Assembly: GCF_024172165.1 (NCBI RefSeq)
Contig: NZ_JAMZEB010000002.1
Coordinates: 6,903,501 to 6,967,500, forward strand
DNA: 64,000 bases
From: Nonomuraea thailandensis
GTDB lineage: Bacteria > Actinomycetota > Actinomycetes > Streptosporangiales > Streptosporangiaceae
Reading direction: 5' to 3'
Shown: piece after piece, positions 43,028 through 51,484 of the stretch
Layout of the letters: each line of letters begins with the position of its first letter
How positions within the stretch are numbered: position 1 is the first letter of the stretch
The notes under the pieces: generated by a model
Seen by the model: only the letters and a program-made list of their open reading frames with translations
What the model was told of the DNA's origin: nothing
The model's database searches: none
Made by a program: the position numbers and the translations under genes

Positions 43028-43939
43028 GGACGACTCTCCCGCGGCCTCCAGGACGGGCGCGCTCAGCCTGACGCACAGCTCCCAGACCGCCTGCTGGTTG
43101 CCGGGGTCGAGCGCCGAGGCGGGCAGCGGCTTCCTGCGGCACCTGTCGTCGACGTACGCGCCGCTCACGCCTTCCAGCTCGGCGTTCGTGGCCGCGTACA
43201 CGCTGGACCGGGCGGACCTGGTGAGATCGGCCAGGAACAGCGGCGCGACGACCTTCAGCACCAGCGGCGCGATCGGCCGGTAGAGGATCGGGAACGCCCT
43301 GATCGGCGTGGACCGGTTCATCGGCGTGTAGCCGTGCCCCGGGTAGACCACGTTCGCCGTCACGCCGGAGCCGCGCAGCCGCCCGGCCAGCCGGTGGGTC
43401 ATCGCCATCGTCATGGTCTTGGTGTGGTTGTAGTGGCTGAACGTCCACCCGCGGTAGCGGCGTTCGCCCTGGAGGTCGTCGCGGTCGATGGGGCCGCCGG
43501 GGATGCCGCCGGTGAGGTTGACCACGCGGGCGGCGGGGGCGCGTCGCAGCAGCGGCAGGAGGAGGTGGGTGAGCGTGAACGGGGCCAGCACGTGCGCGGC
43601 GAACATCCTCTCCACGCCGTCGGCGGTCAGCTCGCGGTCGGGCGGGTTCACGCCGACGTTGTTGACCAGCACGTCGAGCCGGTCGTGGCGCTCGGCGACC
43701 GCCTCGGCCAGGCGGCGCAGCCCGTCGAGCCGGGTGACGTCGGCGCGGACGGCGTGCACGCGGTCGTGCCCGGCGCTGCTCCTGATCTCCTGCGCGGCCC
43801 GCGGGCCTCGTGCCGGGTCGAGCCCGGCGAGGATCACCGAGGCTCCGCGCCCGGCCAGCCCGCGGGCGGTCTCCATGCCGATCCCGCCGGTGCCGCCGGT
43901 GATGAGCGCCACACTGCCATTCATGTCATTCGGTGTCAT
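43019..43939 (-). CDS. SDR-family oxidoreductase (retinol-dehydrogenase-like)
   Basis: A 306-residue SDR with TGGTGGIG (~14-21), NNVGVN and active-site YNHTK in FSHYNHTKTMTMAM, so Tyr and Lys are intact. The Ser position reads VNLTGGIPGG, where Ser is replaced by Thr. The layout follows retinol dehydrogenase/WW-oxidoreductase-type SDRs. ATG 43939 is used; ATG 43924 is an alternative. It diverges from a TetR gene with only 36 bases between starts, so the TetR protein very probably regulates it. Confidence 0.87.
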   Translation of the reverse strand: MTPNDMNGSVALITGGTGGIGMETARGLAGRGASVILAGLDPARGPRAAQEIRSSAGHDRVHAVRADVTRLDGLRRLAEAVAERHDRLDVLVNNVGVNPPDRELTADGVERMFAAHVLAPFTLTHLLLPLLRRAPAARVVNLTGGIPGGPIDRDDLQGERRYRGWTFSHYNHTKTMTMAMTHRLAGRLRGSGVTANVVYPGHGYTPMNRSTPIRAFPILYRPIAPLVLKVVAPLFLADLTRSARSSVYAATNAELEGVSGAYVDDRCRRKPLPASALDPGNQQAVWELCVRLSAPVLEAAGESSSA

Positions 43940-43975
43940 AAACAGCACTATATGCCTGGCGATACACTCGGGCGC

Positions 43976-44548
43976 ATGGCTGGGTTGAGAGAGCGGGCGC
44001 GGCGGGCCGTACAGGCCGAGCTGGCCACGGTGGCGCTGGAGCTGTTCACGGAGCGGGGCTTCGACGAGGTCACGGTCGACGACATCGCCCGCGCCGCGGG
44101 AGTGTCCAAGCGCAGCTTCTTCCGCTACTTCCCGGCGAAGGAGGACGCCGTGTTCGGCGGCGTCCAGGTGATGGGCGACGACATCGCCGAGCAGCTCGCC
44201 GCCCGCCCGGCGGACGAGCGGCCGTGGGACTCGCTGCACGCGGTGCTGCGGGAGTGGGTGGCGCGCATCGACGCCGAGAGCCGGGCCACCCTGCGGCTGA
44301 TCGAGCGCACGCCCTCGCTGCGGGCCCGCTTCCAGCACAAGCGCGAGGAGGCGCGCTCGCGCATCGCCGAGGCCCTGGCGGCCCGCACCGGCCTGGATCC
44401 CTTCACCGCCGACCTGCTGACCGCCGCCGCGGGCGCCGCCGTCGACTGCGCCTCCCGCGAGTGGCTCCGGACGGGCTCGGACGGCGACCGCATGCTGCTC
44501 GTCGACACGGCCTTCACCCGCCTGCGCCCGTCCTGCGCCGACGCCTGA
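43976..44548 (+). CDS. TetR-family transcriptional regulator
   Basis: A 190-residue TetR regulator. The HTH is VTVDDIARAAGVSKRSFFRYFPAKED (~33-58), preceded by ALELFTERGFDE. The ligand domain is helical with no identifiable effector site. ATG 43976 is preferred; ATG 43952, eight codons upstream, is possible. It diverges from the SDR gene across 36 bases, the standard arrangement for a TetR repressor and its target. Confidence 0.9.
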   Translation: MAGLRERARRAVQAELATVALELFTERGFDEVTVDDIARAAGVSKRSFFRYFPAKEDAVFGGVQVMGDDIAEQLAARPADERPWDSLHAVLREWVARIDAESRATLRLIERTPSLRARFQHKREEARSRIAEALAARTGLDPFTADLLTAAAGAAVDCASREWLRTGSDGDRMLLVDTAFTRLRPSCADA

Positions 44549-44580
44549 CCACGCCACTGCCAACGGACGCGCCGCCGAGC

Positions 44581-44620
44581 AGGCGGGCGGGGGTAGGCGG
44601 GCGGGGGTAGGCGGGCGCCG
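44581..44620. repeat. 14-bp G-rich tandem repeat
   Basis: AGGCGGGCGGGGGT occurs twice and then partially a third time between the TetR and acyltransferase genes. The G runs could form quadruplex-like structure; no gene is present in this 128-base gap. Confidence 0.55.
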
Positions 44621-44663
44621 TTCGCATCATGCCGGGCCGGATCGGCTGATATCCCTCATGGCC

Positions 44664-44669
44664 TAGACT
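44664..44669 (+). promoter_or_regulatory. Probable -10 box of leaderless acyltransferase transcript
   Basis: TAGACT ends 7 bases before ATG 44677. No Shine-Dalgarno is visible. The -35 is not clear. Confidence 0.4.
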
Positions 44670-44676
44670 GCGGCAG

Positions 44677-45792
44677 ATGTTCCCGGCCCCCGCCCGGCTG
44701 GCCTGGCTGGACGCCCTCCGGGGACCGGCAGCGCTGGCCGTCACCATGCACCACGCCGGCTGGACGTTCATCCCGGGCGTCTGGGCCGAGGTGGATCGCC
44801 GCATCGATCTCGGCTCGTGGGGCGTGTTCGTGTTCTTCCTGGTCAGTGGCTACATCATCCCGGCCTCCCTGGAACGGCGCGGCGACCTGAGGGCCTTCTG
44901 GACCGGCCGCGCCTTCCGCCTCCTCCCGCTGCTCCTGGCCGCCTGCTGCCTGGCGCTGCTCCTCGCCACGGCAGGCGTGCTGCCCTTACCGCAGGGGCTC
45001 GGCGAACGCCCGTGGCCGGTGGTCGCGCTCGGGAACGTGACGATGCTCCAGGAGCTGCTCAACCTCCCCGCGGTGATCAGCGTGACCTGGACGTTGTCGT
45101 ACGAGATGGCGTTCTACCTGCTGAGCGTGGCCCTGTTCGCGGTGCGGCAGGCGCACAGGTCGGCGGGGATCGCCCTCACCCTGGCGCTCGCGGCCGTGCC
45201 AGTGGGCCTGCTGCTGCCCAGGGCGAGCATCGGCGGCCGGGCGGACCTGGTCGCCGTGCTGCTCGGGCTGGCGGTGGTGGCGGCGATCGCGGTGACCGTG
45301 CTGGCGCCGGAGAGGGCCCGTACGGTGGCGGCGATCGCGGGCGGGCTGCTCGGCCTGGCGCTGGTGGTGCTGGGCAGCCGGGGCGGCACCTGGCAGGGAG
45401 TGATCATCCTGGCCACGATGTTCGCCGGGACGGCGGTGTACAGGGCCGAGCAGGGGACGATCTCGTGGCGGGCCGCCTGGATCACGCTGGCGGTGGTGGC
45501 GGGCTGCGGGATCCCGGCCAAGGGCGATCCCGCCTGGGCGCCGGCGATCGTGCTGGCGTTCGCGGTGTTCGGGCTGGCGTACGCGCTGCGCGGCCGGTCC
45601 TTCCCCCGCCGGCTGCAGTGGCTCGGGCTGGTCAGCTTCTCCGTCTACCTGCTGCACCCGGTCCTGCTGCACGTGCTGCCGGACCTGCTCTCGTTCTTCC
45701 TCGCCCTGATCCCGCTCAGCGCCCTGACCTACCGCCTGGTCGAGCTGCCGGGCCAGCGGCTGGGCAGGCGCCTGACCGGCAGGGCGGGCTAG
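44677..45792 (+). CDS. Acyltransferase 3 family membrane protein (OafA/YrhL-like)
   Basis: A 371-residue integral membrane O-acyltransferase with about ten TM segments. The family N-terminus is LAWLDALRGPAALAVTMHH (~8-26, with the conserved Arg and the catalytic-type His), followed by WGVFVFFLVSGYIIPASL and the cytoplasmic RRGDLRAFWTGRAFRLLP. Near the C-terminus, VSFSVYLLHPVLLHVL is the typical YLxHP element. Such enzymes acylate sugars, lipids or antibiotics at the membrane; the acceptor is unknown. Its TAG stop overlaps the stop of the convergent TetR gene in a CTAG. Confidence 0.9.
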   Translation: MFPAPARLAWLDALRGPAALAVTMHHAGWTFIPGVWAEVDRRIDLGSWGVFVFFLVSGYIIPASLERRGDLRAFWTGRAFRLLPLLLAACCLALLLATAGVLPLPQGLGERPWPVVALGNVTMLQELLNLPAVISVTWTLSYEMAFYLLSVALFAVRQAHRSAGIALTLALAAVPVGLLLPRASIGGRADLVAVLLGLAVVAAIAVTVLAPERARTVAAIAGGLLGLALVVLGSRGGTWQGVIILATMFAGTAVYRAEQGTISWRAAWITLAVVAGCGIPAKGDPAWAPAIVLAFAVFGLAYALRGRSFPRRLQWLGLVSFSVYLLHPVLLHVLPDLLSFFLALIPLSALTYRLVELPGQRLGRRLTGRAG

Positions 45793-46448
45793 GCGCGGGG
45801 CGCGCCCCGGCCGCACAGATAGCCGACGATCATCTCCCCGACCATGCGGCGCTGGCGGTCGCGGTGCTCGGCCGCGGTCATGTCGCGCCCGAACAGCGCC
45901 CCGAACGTGTGCTGGTTCGCCACCCGGAAGAAGCAGAACGCGCTGATCATCATGTGCACGTCGATGGCGTCGGCCTCGGTGACGAAATCGCCCGACTCCT
46001 GCCCGGCGTCGAGGATGCGGGAGATCAGGTCGAGCACCGGCGTGCCGAGGTTGCCCAGCACCTCGGACTTGCGGATGTGCTCGGCCTGGTGGATGTTCTC
46101 GATCGCGACGAGCTGGATGAACTCCCGGTGCGCGTCGTGGTGGTCGAAGGTCAGCTCGGCCAGCGTGCGGATCGCCTCGACGGGCGCGAGGTGCTCGACG
46201 TCGACTGTCCGCTCCACCTCGCGCACCTCGGCGTACGCCTTCTCCAGCACGGCGATGTAGAGCCGCTCCTTGCTGCCGAAGTAGTAGTAGATCATGCGCT
46301 TGGTCGTGCGCATGCGGGCCGCGATCTCGTCCACGCGCGCCCCCGCGTAGCCGTAGCGGGCGAACTCGCGCTGGGCGACCTCGAGGATCTCCGCCTTGGT
46401 ACGGTCGGCGTCCCGCTGGCGTTCGGTGGTGGCGGGGGGCGAGGTCAT
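45789..46448 (-). CDS. TetR-family transcriptional regulator
   Basis: A 219-residue TetR regulator. The HTH is ARVDEIAARMRTTKRMIYYYFGSKERLY (~37-64) after EVAQREFARYGYAGA. The effector domain has His-rich HHDAHREFIQLVAIENIHQAEHI (~107-130), resembling the TetR C-terminal domains seen beside aromatic catabolism genes. It lies 149 bases downstream of the pca operon on the same strand, but the operon already has a divergent IclR-type regulator, so its target is uncertain. Confidence 0.9.
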   Translation of the reverse strand: MTSPPATTERQRDADRTKAEILEVAQREFARYGYAGARVDEIAARMRTTKRMIYYYFGSKERLYIAVLEKAYAEVREVERTVDVEHLAPVEAIRTLAELTFDHHDAHREFIQLVAIENIHQAEHIRKSEVLGNLGTPVLDLISRILDAGQESGDFVTEADAIDVHMMISAFCFFRVANQHTFGALFGRDMTAAEHRDRQRRMVGEMIVGYLCGRGAPRA

Positions 46449-46520
46449 TGGCTCATCATAGGCTGGCCCGCAGCCTGCACGGCGACGGCGCTCAGAAGGT
46501 CACCCGCGGCAGCCGGCGCC

Positions 46521-46544
46521 CCCGGTGGTGCGCCCGGTGGTGCG
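46521..46544. repeat. 12-bp direct duplication
   Basis: CCCGGTGGTGCG occurs twice in tandem in the 149-base gap between the pca operon end and the TetR start. No terminator hairpin is evident there. Confidence 0.5.
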
Positions 46545-46597
46545 CCCGGACGCCGCCGGCCCGGTCCTGCCGCCGATCAGCAGGTGGCGGGTGAGGG

Positions 46598-47692
46598 TCA
46601 GGCGTCATTCTCCTCGGCGAGCACGCGCTGGGCGACGGCGAACGCGGCGTTGGCCGCGGGGACTCCGCAGTACACGGCGCTCTGGAGCAGGACCTCGCCG
46701 ATCTCGTCCGGGGTCAGCCCGTTGCGGAGGGCGGCGCGTACGTGCATGGCCAGCTCGTCGAGGTGCCCGTGGGCGACGAGCGCGGTGAGCGTGATGCAGC
46801 TGCGGGTGCGGCGGTCGAGGCCGGGGCGGGTCCAGATCTCGCCCCAGGCGTAGCGCGTGATGAAGTCCTGGAAGTCCCTGGTGAAGGGCGTGGTACGGGC
46901 CACGGCGCGGTCCACGTGGGCGTCGCCGAGCACCTCGCGCCGCACCTGCATGCCGGGCAGGGCGGGCAGGTGGGCCAGCAGCGCCTGCGTGACGCGCTCC
47001 GGCTGGTCGGCGAGGGCCAGGTGCGCGGCGCCGGGCAGCTCGACGAGGGTGGCGCCGGGGATGCCGTCGGCCAGCTCCCTGGCGTGGGCCGGCGGGGTCG
47101 CCGGGTCCTCGCGGCCGGCCACGACCAGGGTGGGGACGGTGATCTTCGCGAGGTCGGCGCGCAGATCGTACGCCGCCAGGGCGTCGCAGCAGGCGGCGTA
47201 CCCGGCCGGGTCGGCGGCGGCCAGGTCGTCCAGCAGCGCCTGGACGGGGGCCTGCGCGAACCAGCGGCCGGCGGTGGCCTCCAGCAGCGGCGCGGTGCCC
47301 TGCCTGCGGACCAGCTCCGCCCGCTCGTGCCACGCCTCGGGGTCGCCGAACCTGGCGCTGGAGCAGATCATGGCCAGGGAGCGCAGGCGTCCGGGGTGGC
47401 GGGTGGCCAGCGTGGCGCCGATCGCGCCGCCGATCGAGACGCCCGCGTAGTGGAAGGTGTCCATGCCCTCGGCGCTGGCCACGTCCAGGACCAGGGCGGC
47501 CAGGTCGTCCAGGGTGGCCGCCGGGAGAGTGGGCGAGTCGCCGTGGCCGGGCAGGTCGAACCTGAGCACCCTGAACGTGCGGGCCAGGGCGGTGATCTGG
47601 GGGTCCCACAGGCGGGTGGAGGTGCCGAGTGAGGGGGCGAGGACGAGCGGCTGCCCCTGCTCGGGGCCGTCCAGCCGGTAGTGCAGCAGCAT
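46598..47692 (-). CDS. pcaL: Fused 3-oxoadipate enol-lactonase / 4-carboxymuconolactone decarboxylase (PcaDC, PcaL)
   Basis: A 364-residue bifunctional enzyme for two consecutive protocatechuate-pathway steps. Residues 1-~250 are the enol-lactone hydrolase, an alpha/beta hydrolase with nucleophile elbow GVSIGG and late ADQPERV/HLALADQ region. Residues ~255-364 are the carboxymuconolactone decarboxylase domain (FQDFITRYAWGEIWTRPGLD and HVRAALRNGLTPDEIGEVLL). This fusion is common in actinobacteria. It is the last gene of the pca operon, 17 bases after pcaB. Its product converts gamma-carboxymuconolactone to 3-oxoadipate. Confidence 0.95.
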   Translation of the reverse strand: MLLHYRLDGPEQGQPLVLAPSLGTSTRLWDPQITALARTFRVLRFDLPGHGDSPTLPAATLDDLAALVLDVASAEGMDTFHYAGVSIGGAIGATLATRHPGRLRSLAMICSSARFGDPEAWHERAELVRRQGTAPLLEATAGRWFAQAPVQALLDDLAAADPAGYAACCDALAAYDLRADLAKITVPTLVVAGREDPATPPAHARELADGIPGATLVELPGAAHLALADQPERVTQALLAHLPALPGMQVRREVLGDAHVDRAVARTTPFTRDFQDFITRYAWGEIWTRPGLDRRTRSCITLTALVAHGHLDELAMHVRAALRNGLTPDEIGEVLLQSAVYCGVPAANAAFAVAQRVLAEENDA

Positions 47693-47709
47693 CAGTGCGG
47701 TGCCTTGTC

Positions 47710-49083
47710 TCAGTGATGGTCTTGGGCGCGGTCCGCGTCCTGGTGACAGTCCGCGTCCTGGTGGTGGTCCGCGTCCTGGTGGTGGTCCGCGTTCTCATGG
47801 TGGTCGAGGGCGCGGTCCACGAGGGCGGGGGCGGGGCCGGGGTCGCCGGGGACGGACAGGTTGGCGCGCATGCGGTCCGGGTGCACGCGCAGGTCCGCGA
47901 CCAGCTCGGCGGCGTCGCGGGCGGCGCCCGCCACCAGGCGCAGGGCCTCGCGCAACGGCTGCCATTCCGCGTGCCAGGCGCCGGACGGGCGCTCGTCCTC
48001 GGCGGCGAGCGAGCCGTACAGGAGGGCCGCGAGCGGCGGCACCTGGCGGGCGGCGATGGCGATCATCGTGGCTCGGACCGGGTTGTGCTTGTGCGGCATG
48101 GACGACGACCCGCCGCCGACGCCCTCGGACAGCTCCCCGATCTCGGTACGTGACAGCACCAGCACGTCGGCCGCCATCTTGCCCAGCGCCCCGGCGGTGA
48201 AGGCCAGCGCCCCGGCCAGGTCGGCGACGGGCACGCGCAGGACGTGCCAGGGCAGCACCGGCTCGGCCAGCCCAAGCTCGGCGGCGAACCTCCCGGGCAG
48301 GCGCATCGCCACCGCGACCGCCTCCCCCGCCGCACGGGCTGCGGGGGCTTCCCTCTCTGCGCCGCGAGGTGGGGCCGGTTGGAAGGCGGCCAGGGTGCCG
48401 GCCGCGCCGCCGAGCTGGGCCGGGAGGGCGGCGCGGGCCGCGGCGAGGCGGGTGCGGGCGACGGCGGCCAGCTCCAGCCAGCCCGCCGCCTTGAGCCCGA
48501 ACGTCGTGGGAACGGCCTGCTGCGTGAGCGTCCTGGCGGCCATCGGGGTGTCGCGGTGCCCGGCCGCCAGCGCGGCGAGCCCGCCGATCACCCGGCCGAG
48601 GTCGTCGAGGACCGGGCCCAGCGTGCGCCGGGCGACGAGCATGAGGGCGGTGTCGACGATGTCCTGGCTGGTCGCGCCGCGGTGAACGTGCTCGCCGTGG
48701 GGCCCGGCCGCCTCCCGCAGGTCGCGTACCAGCGGGATGACCGGGTTCCCGCCGGAGCGGGCTCGCGCCACGAGGTCCGGCAGGTCGAACGCGTCCGCGC
48801 GGGCGGCGGCCGACACCGCCTGCGCCGCCTCGGCCGGGACGAGGCCGAGGGCCGCCTGGGCGCGGGTCAGGGCGGCCTCGGCGTCCAGCATGGCCTGCAG
48901 CACGGCGACGTCGCCGGTGGCCTCGGCGGCGCCCCGCATGGGGGACAACAGCCCCAGATCGGCCTCCGGGGACGGCGGCCCGCCGGCGGGCGCCGTGCCC
49001 GTGTCCGGCGGGCGGAAGGCGCTCGCCGGCCCAGCGGCGTCCGCCGTGCTGTCGGACTGCGGCTCGGGATCAGCCGAAGTCAA
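47710..49083 (-). CDS. pcaB: 3-carboxy-cis,cis-muconate cycloisomerase (PcaB) with His-rich tail
   Basis: A 457-residue member of the fumarase/aspartase superfamily that cyclises 3-carboxymuconate to the lactone. The superfamily signature GGGSSSMPHKHNPVRA is present (~300-315), as are HRGATSQDIVDTALML and AARTLTQQAVPTTFGLKAAGW. TTG 49083 is taken as the start: it overlaps the end of pcaG, and AAGGAGA precedes it by about 10 bases. The last ~30 residues (426-457) are an unusual repeat of HHQDAD/HHENAD units, nine-plus histidines, encoded by 18-bp DNA repeats; ordinary PcaB proteins lack this tail. It could bind metal. Confidence 0.93.
   Translation of the reverse strand: MTSADPEPQSDSTADAAGPASAFRPPDTGTAPAGGPPSPEADLGLLSPMRGAAEATGDVAVLQAMLDAEAALTRAQAALGLVPAEAAQAVSAAARADAFDLPDLVARARSGGNPVIPLVRDLREAAGPHGEHVHRGATSQDIVDTALMLVARRTLGPVLDDLGRVIGGLAALAAGHRDTPMAARTLTQQAVPTTFGLKAAGWLELAAVARTRLAAARAALPAQLGGAAGTLAAFQPAPPRGAEREAPAARAAGEAVAVAMRLPGRFAAELGLAEPVLPWHVLRVPVADLAGALAFTAGALGKMAADVLVLSRTEIGELSEGVGGGSSSMPHKHNPVRATMIAIAARQVPPLAALLYGSLAAEDERPSGAWHAEWQPLREALRLVAGAARDAAELVADLRVHPDRMRANLSVPGDPGPAPALVDRALDHHENADHHQDADHHQDADCHQDADRAQDHH
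47717..47808. repeat. 18-bp tandem repeat encoding the PcaB His-rich tail
   Basis: Units related to GTCCGCGTCCTGGTGGTG recur four to five times at the 3' end of pcaB. On the coding strand each gives a His-His-Gln-Asp-Ala-Asp hexapeptide. The frame is preserved throughout, so the repeat expanded under coding constraint. Confidence 0.7.
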
Positions 49084-49594
49084 GGAAGACCGTCTCCTTC
49101 TCGCCCTGCAGATGGATGTCGAACCGATGAACCCCGTCGCGCTCCTCGACCGCCACCAGCGTCTGCCTCCGCTCCGCCGGGAGCGAGTCGAGGAAGGCGT
49201 CCTGCCCGAGGTAGATGCGGGTGTACAGGTGGTGCAGCAGCCCGCGGGCGAAGACGCACACGCTGATGTACCCGTTCCCCGGCACGACCGTGCGCAAAGC
49301 CCAGTGCCCGTCGAGGTCGGTGGCCACGCGCCCGAAGCCGGTGAAACGCACGCCGTCGCGCCCGAGGACGGCCCCGTTCGTGGGGTCGCGGCGCATGGTG
49401 CCGGGCGCCCCCGCCAGGGAGCCGTTCTCGTCGGCCTGCCAGAATTCGAGGAGCGCGTCCGGCACGGCGTCACCGGCGCCGTCGTAGACGTACCCGTGCA
49501 CGGCGATCCCGCCGGAGGCCAGGTCACCGCCCCCGGGGAACGGCAGCGCGTACCCGTAGAACGGGCCGACGGTCTGCGAAGGGGTGGGGTTCAA
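49070..49594 (-). CDS. pcaG: Protocatechuate 3,4-dioxygenase alpha subunit
   Basis: A 174-residue intradiol dioxygenase subunit. It begins TPSQTVGPFYGYALPF, the conserved PcaG N-terminus, and has LLEFWQADENG, the PcaG counterpart of the beta-subunit LVEVWQAN, and VFARGLLHHLYTRIYLG near the C-terminus. Alpha subunits lack the complete iron ligand set and pack against PcaH. The start is TTG 49594, whose TTGA overlaps the pcaH stop; GGAGGAAGG lies upstream. The stop overlaps pcaB by 14 bases. Confidence 0.95.
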   Translation of the reverse strand: MNPTPSQTVGPFYGYALPFPGGGDLASGGIAVHGYVYDGAGDAVPDALLEFWQADENGSLAGAPGTMRRDPTNGAVLGRDGVRFTGFGRVATDLDGHWALRTVVPGNGYISVCVFARGLLHHLYTRIYLGQDAFLDSLPAERRQTLVAVEERDGVHRFDIHLQGEKETVFLDFG

Positions 49595-50331
49595 CGGCCT
49601 TCCTCCATCCAGGTCGCGGTGGGCCCGTCGAGCACGATGTCCCACCGGTAGCCGAGCGAGAACTCCGGCTCTGACAGATCGTGCACGTAGTCGGCGACCA
49701 GCCGCTGCCTGGCGCGCTCGTCGGTGACCGACTGCATGATCGGGTCGTACGGGAACAGCGGGTCGCCGGGGAAGTACATCTGGGTGACCAGCCGCTGCGT
49801 GAAGGACGTGCCGAAGAGCGAGAAGTGGATGTGCGCCGGGCGCCAGGCGTTGACGTGGTTGCGCCACGGGTACGGGCCGGGCTTGATCGTGGTGAAGAGG
49901 TAGTTGCCGTCGTCGTCGGTCAGGCAGCGGCCCACGCCGGAGAAGTTGGGGTCGAGCGGCGCGGGGTGGTCGTCACGCTGGTGCAGGTAGCGTCCGGAGG
50001 AGTTGGCCTGCCAGACCTCGACGAGCTGCCCGCGCACGGGGCGGCCCTGGCGGTCGAGCACCCGCCCGCGCACCGTGATCCGCTCGCCCAGCGGCTCCCC
50101 CAGGTGCTGCTTGGTGAGGTCGTTGTCGAACGGCGTCACGTCGCTGACCCCGAACACCGGCCCCGCCAGCTCGGCCGCCTCCGGATCCTTGATCGCGACC
50201 AGCGGCTGCACGGGGTGGCGGAGCAGGGTGCTGCGGTAGGGGGCGTAATCGCGGGCGGGATGGTCGCCCTGCTCGCCGGCGCGGGCCGCGATCTCCTGAT
50301 CGATGTCGGCCTGCTTGAGGGGTTCGGACAT
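49591..50331 (-). CDS. pcaH: Protocatechuate 3,4-dioxygenase beta subunit
   Basis: A 246-residue iron-binding subunit of the intradiol dioxygenase cleaving protocatechuate to 3-carboxy-cis,cis-muconate. Landmarks are YRSTLLRHPVQPLV, LVEVWQANSSGRYLHQRDDH (first iron Tyr), PGPYPWRNH (second Tyr) and WRPAHIHFSLFG (two iron His). ATG 50331 is used; the preceding GTG 50334 is in frame. It starts 4 bases after the pcaF stop, in the order pcaF-pcaH-pcaG. Confidence 0.96.
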   Translation of the reverse strand: MSEPLKQADIDQEIAARAGEQGDHPARDYAPYRSTLLRHPVQPLVAIKDPEAAELAGPVFGVSDVTPFDNDLTKQHLGEPLGERITVRGRVLDRQGRPVRGQLVEVWQANSSGRYLHQRDDHPAPLDPNFSGVGRCLTDDDGNYLFTTIKPGPYPWRNHVNAWRPAHIHFSLFGTSFTQRLVTQMYFPGDPLFPYDPIMQSVTDERARQRLVADYVHDLSEPEFSLGYRWDIVLDGPTATWMEEGR

Positions 50332-50335
50332 CACG

Positions 50336-51484
50336 CTACCTTTCGAGTACGACGGCCAGCCCTTGGCCGACGCCGATGCAGAGACAGGCGAGACCGGTGC
50401 CGGAGCCGGCGGCGGCCAGCCGGTGTGCCACCGTGCCGGTGACGCGGGCGCCGGAGGCTCCGAGCGGGTGGCCGATGGCGATGGCGCCGCCGTCGGGGTT
50501 GACGATCGCGGGGTCGAGGCCGGGCAGCTCGGCCAGGCAGCCCAGCACCTGGGCGGCGAACGCCTCGTTCAGCTCGGCGGTGTCGAGGTCCTCGAACCGC
50601 TTGCCCGCCTTGGCCAGCGCCTTGCCCGCCGCCTCGACGGGGCCGAGCCCGAAGTAGCGGGGCTCCAGCGCGCTGACGCCGCTCGCCACGATCCTGGCCA
50701 GGGGCTCGCGCCCGCGAAGGCCGGCCTCGTCGGTCAGCAGCAGGGCCGAGGCCCCGTCGTTCAGCGGGGAGGAGTTGCCCGCGGTGACGGTGCCGCCGTC
50801 CTGGCGGAAGGCGGGCTTGAGCTTGGCCAGCGCCTCCAGGGAGGTGTCGTGGCGGATGCCCTCGTCCCGGGTCACGCCGGCGATCGGCACGATCTCGCGC
50901 TCGAACGACGCCTTGGCCGCCTTCTGATGGCTGGCCAGCGCGAACGCGTCCTGCTCCGCCCGCGTGATGCGGTGCTTGTCGGCGATGAGCTCGGCCCCCT
51001 CGCCGAGCGCGACGGTGTGCTCGGCGGGCATCCGCGGGTTGACCAGCCGCCAGCCGAGCGTGGTGGAGACGAGCTCCTGCCCGCCGGCCGGGAACGCCCG
51101 CTCCGGCTTGGGCAGCACCCACGGGGCGCGGGTCATCGACTCGACGCCGCCCGCGATCACGGTGGAGGCGTCACCGACCGCGATCGCGCGGTAGGCGTGG
51201 ATGACGGCCTCCATGCCGGAGCCGCACAGGCGGTTGACCGTCACGCCGGGCGTCGTGACGGGCAGGCCGGCCAGGATCGCGGCCATGCGGGCGACGTTGC
51301 GGTTCTCCTCGCCCGCGCCGTTGGCGTTGCCGAGCACGACCTCGTCGGCGGTCTCCAGGCCGTTGCGCTCGGCCAGCGCCCTGACGACGTGCGCGGCCAG
51401 GTCGTCGGGGCGGATCTTGGCCAGGGCTCCGCCGTAGCGGCCGAACGGGGTGCGTACGGCGTCGACGATGTAGACGTCCCTCAT
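50336..51484 (-). CDS. pcaF: 3-oxoadipyl-CoA thiolase
   Basis: A 382-residue type II thiolase that would cleave 3-oxoadipyl-CoA to succinyl-CoA and acetyl-CoA. The acyl-accepting Cys is in VNRLCGSGMEAV (~90), the active His is in GHPLGASGARVTG, and the second Cys is in LACLCIGVGQG near the C-terminus. Start YIVDAVRTPFGRYGG is typical. ATG 51484 overlaps the pcaJ stop. Although thiolases are hard to separate by eye, its place between the CoA-transferase and dioxygenase genes makes PcaF the natural call. Confidence 0.94.
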   Translation of the reverse strand: MRDVYIVDAVRTPFGRYGGALAKIRPDDLAAHVVRALAERNGLETADEVVLGNANGAGEENRNVARMAAILAGLPVTTPGVTVNRLCGSGMEAVIHAYRAIAVGDASTVIAGGVESMTRAPWVLPKPERAFPAGGQELVSTTLGWRLVNPRMPAEHTVALGEGAELIADKHRITRAEQDAFALASHQKAAKASFEREIVPIAGVTRDEGIRHDTSLEALAKLKPAFRQDGGTVTAGNSSPLNDGASALLLTDEAGLRGREPLARIVASGVSALEPRYFGLGPVEAAGKALAKAGKRFEDLDTAELNEAFAAQVLGCLAELPGLDPAIVNPDGGAIAIGHPLGASGARVTGTVAHRLAAAGSGTGLACLCIGVGQGLAVVLER

